A stretch of DNA of 64,000 bases from Serinus canaria (taxonomy: Eukaryota; Chordata; Aves; Passeriformes; Fringillidae), in the NCBI RefSeq assembly GCF_022539315.1, contig NC_066316.1, forward strand, positions 26,153,245 through 26,217,244, read 5' to 3'. A model generated the notes under the pieces. That model saw nothing but the letters and a program-made list of their open reading frames with translations. It was not told the DNA's origin and ran no database searches. Below, piece by piece: positions 53,866-64,000 of this stretch; the first letter of the stretch is position 1; each line of letters starts with the position of its first letter. The position numbers and the translations under genes were made by a program.

Positions 53866-56800
53866 GTAAGATTGTACTTTTTTTACTGATTCTTGCTTGT
53901 GCTTCTGTATTAATATAGATGTGAAATGTATGCACACGTGTGACCTGTGTTACTGATGCTCACACAGGTTTGTATATGTAAGTAGGAAAGTGATGCAAGA
54001 GAGAAATTTAAAAGTATTTTTAAAAATAGCAAATACAGTATGATTAACCTTGGTGACAAACCCTCTCTTTCCTTTTATCTCTTTTTAATTTACGCTGTGC
54101 CTCTTCAGTCTATGATTTAGTACATGGTTGAAATTTGTCTGTTTCAAAGTCAACGCTACCTGTTGTACTGAAAATGAGATTTGGAATGAATGTATCTAAA
54201 TCTCTGTCAGATTTCATTTTAAATAGCTCTGAAAATTTAGGATGACAACAAATCCCATTTGCCCCTGAGGTAGATGTTGTTGGAACATCCATGGGAGGTT
54301 TTTTGGTCGTCCTGTTTGTGTGATCATTATTATGTTGTTACTGCAAAGACAGATGGGGAGATGGGAACCAAGAACAGTGTATTCATCTCTTGCAGTACTT
54401 TAAAAATAAATTATAAAGCACTTCAGATTTGTGGTATAAGGTTAAGAATTAGAAAACAGTTACCTAAGAGCAAATAGTGCCCTCTTATTTGTGTATTTAA
54501 AATTTTTTTTTGATGCCTCACATTGCAGAGGAGCACTCAGTCCTTCTAAAACTGGCAAAAGTAAAGCTGAGGAAGGCAAAGTGTTAATGTAGAATAAGCT
54601 TACTTACACAGAGGGTTAAACCCGTATGGTTTTAATGGCTGACATTCATGTCATTTAATCCTATGCCTATGTAGCCATTCTATGTAGAGAAGTTAGTTCA
54701 AGTGAGCACTTAGGGCTAGAAAAATTCTGCCTTCATTAGGCTGTGTGTGCATGTAAGTTAGAGATACATCTCTGAATCCTAGCAAGAGCCTGCCAAGTAG
54801 ACAGAGGCTATGTGGATCTCAGGAATGGTCTTTCAGGTTCCATGTGCAGAGCACCTCTTGTGAGCAGCCTCAGACACTCTCCTGAGGAGAGGCTGTGTGC
54901 TATGTCCATCCAGAAGCTTAAATTTTTTTTAGATTTCCAATTGTTCTGTGCTTTGTGTGAGATTTCAGATTTCATCCCTTGTCAAGACTTCAAACCTGGT
55001 CTTTTAGATATCAATCAAAAGCACATTTTCTACCCTGTCCTCATTTACATTTATCTAATGCTTAAGGTCATTTGTGATCATTTGAGTGTATTTCAGCATA
55101 TGGAATCAGTGAATAATAGATTTCAGCCTCACGCTGTGAAGAAAGATTGTGTTTTTACAAGACATGATGTTGTTTACTGGGTGTTAATAATCACTAATTA
55201 ATAAACATATCTAGACATCATAAAATGTTGCATTTTAAGGAGTAAAAATGTCAAGTGTTTAACTTCTTGAGTGCAGTAGTGTTTGAGGCCTTATTTGCAT
55301 AAATAAAATAATTAAATTACAAAATAATGTGAAGTAATATATGAAAACATAAGACTCATTATAACACTTGATTTTTAAGTCTACATTCTTAAGGCTTTTG
55401 CAGATTTGTTGTACAAGTATGAAGTTTTATACAATGACTATTCAAATTACTCTCTAATGGATTGATCAGTCCTTCAGATTCAGTAATGACGTGATGCTGT
55501 AACAAAGTTATATGATCCCTTCTTAATGCCTGGAGGGAACTAAAAGGCTGATGTAAAGTCTGAAGTAACCTTGATTCACTTTTCCTGCAGATGAATACCT
55601 TAGTTACATAATGGTTGTAGGGAGGAAAAAAAAAGGTTAAAATAAACCACAACAAAATGCAGAAAGTGCAGTGTTTTGGATAGAAGAATAACACTGGCAT
55701 GCAAAGTGACATTCAATAACTTCTTTTACAATTATCAGATTTTGCAGGCAAATTAATATAGTGATGTCTGTAAGTGACTTACTGAGCATCAATTTAATCT
55801 GGAGAAGGCATCTTCTTTCCTATAATCATTTAGTCTTGCAACTTCATGGTGGCCAGTGCAAAGTTAAAAGATTCTTTCTGTATAGAAGATGATTCAGGAT
55901 AGATTCTTCTCACAACACCTTCATCTTATGTCAGGATCTTGCACTCTGGCACAGGAGCAGAAATTATCAGTATGAGAGTCAGTTTGAGACTGTTCTGGAT
56001 ATTTAAGTCTATGCCTGGAAAGTATGCCAAAACCTGCATGGAGCAAAAAAGAACAATCTGGTATCAGCCAAGAGAAGTTAGATTAGGACAAGCTGCCATA
56101 CATTTATTTATTTAGATTTATACAAAATGCAGTAAATGAACACTTATCTAGCCCTCTGCCAAGTCTTGATTATTGTTTAAAAATATGGTAATGTAAGCCA
56201 AACTGGCAGTTTGTCATATTGGTGTTATAATGTAATAATAGTAAACAGTTTACTTTGCAGTGGATATGCAATTCTATTTTGGTTTTATTTTTCATTAATA
56301 TGCCCAGGTTTTCTTGCTTATGTTTCCTAAAAATAGGTACAGTGATACCAAGCTACTAGTAATGTCTGGCCATAGTGAAGGATATTAATAACTTGTATGG
56401 GTTCAACAATTTTATTTTTTTCCAATTCAGAAATTACCCATGAATTGCATTGTTTACCCTATAACTTAGCTTATGTTTCTTTGTACCATCAGCTGTAACT
56501 GGTTTGACATGTTTTATCATTGTCATGGTTTATCATTGTTTTAACATGTCCACCAATCATTAAATTAACAATGAAGTCAAGAAATCCCCACTCCTTGTTT
56601 TCTATTTGTTGTAATGGGGAAATCTTCCTGAAACAGCTGTTAGAGTAGTAGAAGTTTGGAAAGTTGTTGTTATTACAAATGTCATAATGGAAAAACTTCA
56701 CCGAAGAGGAAGGCTTGCAGTGTATTCTGAAGACTCAGTCTGTCCTAATGACTAGGGAATTCGTTCTTCCTTCAGATTCCCTTGTCTGAGAACATGGAAA

Positions 56801-57959
56801 TCTGTAAAGAACAAAAGTTGTGTTCTAATTGCTGATATGGGACCTGTGGAGTTTTAGCTGTGGAGAAGTCTATTGTTCTGCTAAGAGTTGCCTCAGAGAG
56901 ATTCCATTTCACGTGAGAATGTAAACAAGAACATGTAACATCAAGCCAGTACAGAAAAGCTTGTGGCAGTGCACACTTTGGTTTGATTAGTAATAGTGTA
57001 TCATATACTCTTTATTCATTCCACAGTCATCTTTAGAGCCACATCAAGAATTAATGACCATGTAACCAAAGAGACATTTCCTTCTGCTTAAAGACTAACA
57101 GATAGGTTATAGTTTTATTTGAGATTTTAGTGTTCCTTACCAATGTAATGAAATTACAAGTTTCCAGAACTAAATCTATAATAAAAAAACTCTTTCAAAA
57201 TACTGAATGGCATCCAGCATTACAGTAGATGAGGTCTGAATGACAGAGCACTGAACTATATTGTCCTGATTGTGTTCTTGTATTACTTTCCTCTTTAAAA
57301 TTGCAAAGGTGAATATTTTACCTTACTGCAACATTCTTCAAATATGTCAACTTCATAACCTTCCTGATTTCAACTGGTCTTGCAGCAGGTTCCATCAATA
57401 TGGGACAGACTTTCTCTCTGTTTTCATTCTTCAAAATGACCTGAGTGTTGGTAAATTCAAACTTTTGGAAAACATTTTATTGAATTAGCTGTGTTTGTAA
57501 CTTTAGCAACCCTAAAGGAATCCCTTTCTTGCAACTGCTTTTCCAATCTCCTCAAGTTACACTCTTGCACGACAGCATCGCTAGGTAAGGAGGAAGCTGC
57601 CAAAAGGAACATTTCCTGCTCTCTGGTTAGGAAGAAAAAGATGCTGGTTCCTGCTCGCTTAATTTGGTCGCTTCATGTATATGTGGAAAGAAGAGTCTGT
57701 GTGCTCATGTCCATTCTGAAGTTGTAGCTCTTTAACACACAAAACTCAACTCAGGTGGAAAGCATTCCACACCTCTGATCACACTTGCCCTGCTCTATAT
57801 CTTTTTCTGTTTCCATCTACTTATTTTTAGCTGCCTTTGATCAGTACTGATCACAGTACAAAGTGTGCATAAATAGGTATATGTAGTGGAATAATTACGC
57901 TTTTTGTTCACCTTCTAAAAATGCTTAACAGTGATTGGCTTTTTTCACTGCAGTTGAGC

Positions 57960-58550
57960 ACAGAGCTAATAGTTTTATGACACAATCTGTCACAACATCA
58001 AGAGCTTTCCAGTGACGGTCATTTTGGAGACCTTCATTTTCTATATCAAGGGATAATTATTTTTTCAGTTGTGCACTTTGCATTTATCCGCACTGAATTT
58101 AATTTGTCATTTTACTCTCCAGTTACTCATCCTTCTTTTTCCTTTTCCTCCTTTCATCCTTCTGCAATCTTTCACAGTCTAGTCTTTTCCTTACTATCAT
58201 GAATGTCTTAACATCAGCAAACTTTGCCACCTCAATGCTCATCTCTTGTAAACATGTTGACTAGAACAGGTCCCAGGGGAACTCCACTGATTATGTCCCT
58301 CCAGTGTGAGAATTGACCATTTGCTACAACCCTGTTCCCTGTCTTTTGTTCTATTATTTAGCATCATGTCAGGACTCTTCTTCAGTGACAGTCTGTTTTC
58401 TACAATGTTGATAGGGAGGGTCTTTGCCAATAGCTTTTTCGAATCAGAGCAGGTTGTCTTACCCAGATCTCCTTTATCTGAATACTTGTTAAAGCCTTTG
58501 AAGGGCTCAAGGTTTGTAAAACAGGACTTCCTTTGTCAGAAGACATATCT
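57960..58550 (-). mobile_element. Ancient L3/CR1-like LINE, antisense, decayed
   Basis: The sequence follows the antisense of L3-type reverse transcriptase in order. Landmarks are GTGCACTTTGCATTTATCC, ATCAGCAAACTTTGCCACCT (antisense of the F-A-D-D catalytic region or near it), TAGAACAGGTCCCAGGGGAA, GAATTGACCATTTGCTACAA, and near 58490-58540 AAAGCCTTTGAAGGGCTCAA with AAACAGGACTTCC. The sense strand is minus. The frame is destroyed by stops and indels; the 87-codon + frame here (58306-58569) is its antisense shadow. It is a separate and shorter fossil than the copy at 7.4 kb. Confidence 0.78.
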
Positions 58551-60725
58551 AAACAGGCTTCTGTGCTGAAATGTCTTCAGTTTCTTTCACAGTGAAGTGA
58601 ATATTTTGCATTGTTGCAAAGAATTAACTCCACCTCTCTGGAATGTTCATATCCTCTGTGAGTGCCCATTCTGTATCCCAATTATCAGCTGGCAGGAAGA
58701 TTTAGCACAAAAGAAGAGTTCACTTATTTTTGACCTGCCTGATTTTATTATTATATCTAGTTTTGCAAATTTGTAATTTTTTCTTCAATTGGGTGCAACT
58801 TCAGCTTTTGGAGGAATACCTGAACATTCTTTTATTTACATTTAACCATTCCAGCTGACTTTCAGAAACTTCCAAGCCTCTCCTATTTGTGTATTTTGCC
58901 CAGTTGTGTTGACTTAATAAAGTACATTTAAAATTGTATTATACCTTTGTCTGACTTTATGAGCAAAGAAAAGAATATATAAGGAGAAAAAAATTGTGTT
59001 ATCAAGCTTTGTAAAAAAACTTCTATGAGTTTGGCAAAACAGGGGAAAATGTGATAAAGTATTACATTGCATTGTTTTAAATCATTCTTTCTCAGATCTT
59101 TGACTATTTCATGATGGTCTCTGCTTAAAAAACTTGCTCTTGGTAAAACTATTCCTCTTGTGTTCTCTTGTGCTGCACAAAAAGGAGAAGGTGTAGATCT
59201 TTCCTCTGAAGGCTTTAAAGGAAAATGTCCTTGAGATGTTAGAGTTGAAGATAATTTGTTCAATTCCTTTTTTGGATCCATTGTTCCAACCATGTTCTAT
59301 GTTATTTCCTGGTTTATGGTGTTACCATTGTAGCTTTGTCTACCCTTCCTTGTCTACTTTGGCTCTACATTAGTAGGCAGTCATCAAGTACATCTTACAC
59401 AGTTTCAGTGGGTTCTCTGCTTCACAGGCACTCTCAGCTAATCTTTGCCATAACAAACTTTAAATTTCAATAAGATTATGTTTACAGTGTTTTCTTTGTT
59501 TATTTCATTAGTAGTTATTCAAAAGTTAACCAAGAATACTGAAAATGGATGAGGTCCAGCAAATGGGCAGAAGAGTGAATCAGGGCTTGGAAATGAGGGA
59601 GTTAAAGAGCTTCATTTACTTGTCAAAGAAATTACTTGATTGTTAAGAAATTAATTAATTTTGATCTGAAAGTCCTATGTGAAAAAAAAAAAACTTTAAC
59701 AGAAGATCAGTCTTTAATCTAGTTTACAAGTACATAACAAGATATAGAAATTGAAGCTAGGCAAATTAAGCCTAGAAAAAAATGAGATTTTACAGAATGA
59801 TAATACATTAGAACACCTTTCCATGGGAAGTGATAGTTTCTTAAGCAGTGAATGTGTTTGAATCCTTCTAAAACACATGGATTAGTTTCTTGAGATAGAT
59901 ATAGGGGCTTGATAAAGAACTTTGAAATCTTGGATGTTTATTGTGGTGCCTTCTGCCCTGAGAATTTAAACACCTGTGAACTATATCTTCTCTGATGTTT
60001 TTAAGTCTTCCTCCTTTCAGTCCTTCTGCACCTGCATTGTTCCTTTTACATTCTTGGTTTTTTCCTTCTCGTTCTCTTGATTAGCCTCCTTGTGGGTAGA
60101 CTATTTTCCACAGAGCAAGAAACTGATCTTTTCCTTCATATTTTTACACAAGTCTGATCCTATCAATACAGTTGTGTCACATGTGCTCCTGCTGTCTTGC
60201 ACTTTGAAATTATGTATTTTTTATGAGAACCTTTTTTTTTTCCCAAATGTGCTTCATGGCCATTGCTAAAAACAGTAGTCAGTTTCCAAATAAAGGCTGA
60301 TTTAGAATGTATGGATGTAGAGGAAGGATGTGAAAAGGCAAATTCACCACCACGACTGCTATTTTCTTATTAATGTCTTTTTCATACAAGATATTCTCAC
60401 GTCATTTAAATAAATAGCCACATTTGTGCTGAATGTTGCCTTGTGATGTGTCTACAAAATGAAAAGATTTATTCTACAACAGTTGTATTTACATGCAGTG
60501 CATTAATTATGTCCCAAAAACTTAGTAGCTTTTGATACACAGCAAATGTGTGTTAGTACTGTTAGTTTTGAAGACAAAGCTGTAATGTTCCCATCTGAAT
60601 TTTAGCAAAATATGTTGTACAAAATACGAGAGAGAAAATACATTCTTAGAATGAGTAGTAAGGAAAGTGTATAATTCTATAATGCACTTTTAAAAGGAAC
60701 TTTTAAGCAGGAAAATCTAGATAGG

Positions 60726-60772
60726 GTCATGGAATTATAGAATATCTAAATATTGAAGAGGCCCATAGTTGG
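60726..60772 (-). mobile_element. Possible antisense CR1 3' tail
   Basis: GTCATGGAATTATAGAATATC followed by a GAAGAGGCCCATAG segment loosely matches the reverse-complement CR1 terminus (ATCATAGAATCATAGAAT-type tail, then GGAAGGGACCCA). At under 50 bases and diverged, it is a weak call. Confidence 0.35.
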
Positions 60773-61744
60773 GTGTGGTGGCTTTTTTCTTCTATTATAT
60801 TCCCATGTTAATGTGAGGTTTAATCAAGAATTGTTGTACCAGATACTTTATAAACACAGAGCAAAAAGGCACCTTGTGTTAGAGAATCTATGATCTAAGC
60901 CCAGAGAGAGGTATGGTGAGGAAGAGCAACATGGTTAATTGAAACAAACATGAGAGGCAGAGTTGGAGGCACAACAGCCTCTTCTCAGTTTTTAGATGCT
61001 ATTTTAAAGGGCAGTTTCAAGGATAATGGAGTAAGTTTGAGAATATTGTGAATAACATAGCAGAAGAAATTTGTACAGGTGTGTGGTTGAAAAGCTAAGT
61101 GGAAGATGTAGACTGACATTAGGGCTGATTAAAGAAGGGACTTGTCCTTTCAATATTGAAAGAGAGATAAAAAATAGGGATGTGAACTGTTGTGAAGCAT
61201 TTGGAAATGACAACTTGCAACTTACCTGGAGGAGGACAGAGAAAGATGACAAGATCAGAGTTGTAGGCAGGAGAAACAATCTTTGTAGCAGCCTGCTGAA
61301 TAAATATTAATATGGCAAGCTGCATTTTCCACAAGCAGAGAAAACAGTATTGTGATGCTTAGATGTAAGTGATGATGACGTGGTCGAGGTTGAGTGGATT
61401 GGTAAGAAACTTTTGAGAGGTACTATGCAGAGAGGATAACCAGCAGAGCTGAGTTATGCACATACAGAGAAAGGTCTAAGCTAAGCCTAGATTACAGACT
61501 AGAATTAATGGTTATGTCCAAAATGATGATCCATAAAATGTAGTTACAATGCCTTGTGGTACTTTAGATGCAATGAGCTTCTCACTCACTGGGGCTCTGA
61601 AAAATACTGAATTAAGGGTTTGTATGCACAGGATGAAGTAGAGAAATGAATATGTTATTAGCTTTTATGGATGAGATAGAATTCAAAGGAAGAAAAGATT
61701 GAGGTGGAACATTGTGAAATTATGAGAAATGTGGGAAATGTCTG

Positions 61745-61781
61745 AAGATAATCTTGAGAAGAGCATTCTCAAGATTATCTT
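61745..61781. repeat. 16-bp perfect inverted repeat (first of a pair)
   Basis: The arms 61745-61760 and 61766-61781 are exact reverse complements around a 5-nt loop, GAGCA. The right arm overlaps by 4 bases the left arm of the much longer hairpin that follows. Confidence 0.95.
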
Positions 61782-61880
61782 AATTCCATTGTTTTATGCT
61801 TGCGTTATTTTAATTGTCTTACAATTTTAAAAATTGTAAGACAATTAAAATAACACAAGCATAAAACAATGGAATTAAGA
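61778..61880. repeat. 51-bp inverted repeat with 1-nt centre (second of a pair)
   Basis: The arms 61778-61828 and 61830-61880 pair at 50 of 51 positions, the exception being TTGCGTT against TTGTGTT read on one strand. They are separated by a single A. This near-perfect long palindrome abuts the 16-bp hairpin on its left. I do not recognise it as a MITE or any other transposon, and there are no obvious target duplications. Confidence 0.96.
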
Positions 61881-64000
61881 ATTAAAACAAAGAGCAAGAT
61901 ATATTGGTTTTAAGAGAGATAAAATGTCCAAGAAACTGAAAATAAAGTGCAGATAATAAGTCTAGCTTGAGAAAAATCATTAGTATACTCTGACAAGAGC
62001 AAATAAGTGACATGGAAGTTGCCAAAATCTGCAAGGACATTGTAAGAAGAATGTGCCCATTGACACTTGTAAATATCACGTGAGTAGTGCTTAGAAATCT
62101 AAGAGGAAAGGAAAAATGGTTGTACCTGCAGTTGAAAGCTTAACTTTGGTCCCTTCAAACCAGGTATGCACTGTAGGGAATGAGATAATAGATCAGAACA
62201 CAAAGCAAAGTAAAGCAGTGAAAGTAAGAAAGGCAGAAGGTGAAAGAAGGCGGAGAAATAGGAGCAGCCTTGTGAGAATATAATAAGAAAGATGGGAAAA
62301 TTATAGCAGGCAATTTTGCAAGATTTCTCAGAGGAGTTATAATGATAGGTGTACACATTGCCTCTATCACTAGATTAAAATCCATCTTCTTGATCTTTAT
62401 ACAAAACTAAGGACTCTCAAACTAAGATCAAGGTACAGAGAAACATCTTGATGATACCTTTTGTTAATGTGTTAATGAACTTGCTTGCTTAATGTCATAG
62501 AAAAAGTCATATAAGCCTCCAGACAAAACCTTTTACCTGAACCTGTATACTTTCCAATGATAATGCTTTTCAAAGATTGAAACTTAAATTAAAATATGAA
62601 AAGAAGAGGTGGGTAGATAGGGATTCTTGGTAGCTGTTCATCTGCTAATTGGGATGATTTTTAAAATCCTTATTAAAACTACGAATGCATTTTGAAGCCA
62701 GTAAGGCTTTTGTCCTTTTTTCGAATTTTGAATTTTTGTCTTTATCTGCACAACTACTTATCTGCTAATTTGAGAGCTACTCTAGCTTGTGCCATTCATC
62801 ACAAGAACATCTCAGAGGGTCTTGGAAATGTTTCAAGTTTTAACAATCAGAGACTTAACCTGTTTTTTCTCATATAAGTTACCTGCCTAGACACACTAGG
62901 AAGACAAACACTGAATAACAGAAGTTGAATAATAATAGTAATGAAGAATTTTGCATGAGAAATAAAACCTGGTAAAGTCAGGTCTTTTGTTGTAGATTGC
63001 TGAGATACTTTACCAGCATAAGGAAAAGAGTGCTGACATTTGTCAGGCTATCCTCCATAAATTAGAATTACTGTACAGGGGAAGCCTTGGCTGCTGTAAC
63101 TATCCCTGCAACATTAGCTATTTTATTACAATTTTTTTTCTTTGAAATACATGGGGCTATTTGGGGGTACATTTTTGTGCTTTAAGTCTCGTATTTTCTT
63201 ACATGATCTTTATGTTCTAATATCATAATTATTATGTTTTAACCTAATCACATTTTCTGACTTATTTGTCAATTAAAAAGAAAAGCCAGGGGAAAAACAA
63301 AGAGTTTCTTTGGTTCTTTGTGTCATGTGTTATTTGGAGTTTTTTAAAATTAATTTGTTTCAGAATTCTTCAGAATGGTAGAAGGTTGACAGCCTAGGAA
63401 ACTAAAGCATCAGCACATCTTTTCTCAGACTACTTTGATAGTATGCTTTATCCCTGACCTGGAGAAGCCACCTCTGCATGTGAGAGGATGGTTTATTTTC
63501 CATAGCTCATTTAGACCTTGTCCTTCCTGCCAGGACTACCATCAAGATTGCTAATTATAGTAATAGGTTTGTGACATGGGTACTTTTCCTCTGAAAACTG
63601 GTCAAATTCATTTGATACAGGCCATAAATCTGCCATTAGTGGGTATCAAGTTTCAGCCACCATCCCTTTAACCTAAATAGTAGCTGAACAGTTCAGAAGT
63701 GTTTTTCTCTTGCACTCTATTTCATTTTTCATGTTCTTCTTGTAGCCCAAAAGAGCTCCCAACTGTTTTATATTTCCATTGGGTCTCAGACCCTTTTCTG
63801 CTGAAATTCAGTTGTCTATTTTCACTTGTTAGAAACTAAACATGAGTTAAATAAACCAGTACAAAATAGTGTCAAGTGGGCTTTACACAGCCTTAAGCAT
63901 GTTGTTTTGTTGGTTTGTTTGGTTTTTTTACAAAAAAAAACCCACTGAAGTTGTGGCTTGGACAGAAATACCCAGTAAAGCCCATTTCTCAAATGTACAG

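Larger units (their letters stand above)
53866..64000 (+). other. CAMKMT: Start of next CAMKMT intron
   Basis: Follows the CTG|GTAAGA donor. I found no sequence matching the next expected coding segment (Cys-V-L-R-W onward), so the intron continues past the window. It contains the L3-like LINE near 58 kb, a possible CR1 tail near 60.75 kb and the paired hairpins near 61.8 kb. Between 53.9 and 57.9 kb, and from 58.6 to 61.7 kb, I see only AT-rich intronic DNA. Confidence 0.8.

Noticed and set aside
54812..55201. 129-codon + frame after the last visible CAMKMT exon
   Set aside because: It does not match the next expected CAMKMT segment, starts at GTG rather than ATG, and a frame of this length is expected about once by chance in 64 kb of this composition.
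58928..59293. 121-codon minus-strand frame
   Set aside because: No recognisable domain, ordinary intronic composition, and within chance length.

Overview
This is vertebrate nuclear DNA, almost certainly avian. It is AT-rich with no bacterial-style coding density, and it holds several chicken-repeat-1 (CR1) LINE fragments whose 3' ends show the bird-type terminal sequence. A solo endogenous-retrovirus LTR at 44.7-45.5 kb resembles LTRs I associate with songbird genomes, so a passerine is my best guess; that part is inference from memory of repeat families.

The one gene I can identify is CAMKMT (calmodulin-lysine N-methyltransferase), on the + strand. Four consecutive coding exons with matching splice phases lie at 43814-43874, 47467-47521, 48574-48637 and 53799-53865. 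Together they encode about 82 residues that read continuously and cover the S-adenosylmethionine-binding motif I (CELGGGMTCLAG) and the acidic loop after it (LLTDGNEKAI). I see no earlier or later exon. The first 43.8 kb therefore reads as part of a large upstream intron (or introns), and the last 10.1 kb as the start of the next intron.

Layout: 1-43.8 kb is intronic or upstream sequence. It contains a long decayed L3/CR1-like LINE in antisense (7.4-9.1 kb), two sense CR1 pieces (9.8-10.2 and 12.1-12.35 kb), a short antisense CR1 tail (14.7 kb), a TTTG microsatellite running into a G-quadruplex motif (17.1 kb), a perfect 37-bp hairpin (19.6 kb), a converging GGAA/TTCC tract (21.7-22.0 kb) and an unexplained 175-codon open frame on the - strand (40.2-40.7 kb). 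From 43.8 to 53.9 kb are the exons, one antisense solo LTR, and low-repeat DNA around the exons that looks like conserved noncoding sequence. From 53.9 to 64 kb is intron with a second antisense L3-like LINE (58.0-58.55 kb) and an unusual pair of abutting hairpins (61.75-61.88 kb).

In other vertebrates CAMKMT lies next to SIX3 and SIX2, developmental genes with regulatory elements spread over long distances. This gives a plausible but untested role for the enhancer-like blocks in these introns. I found no operon-like system, CRISPR array, RNA gene or new defence system.
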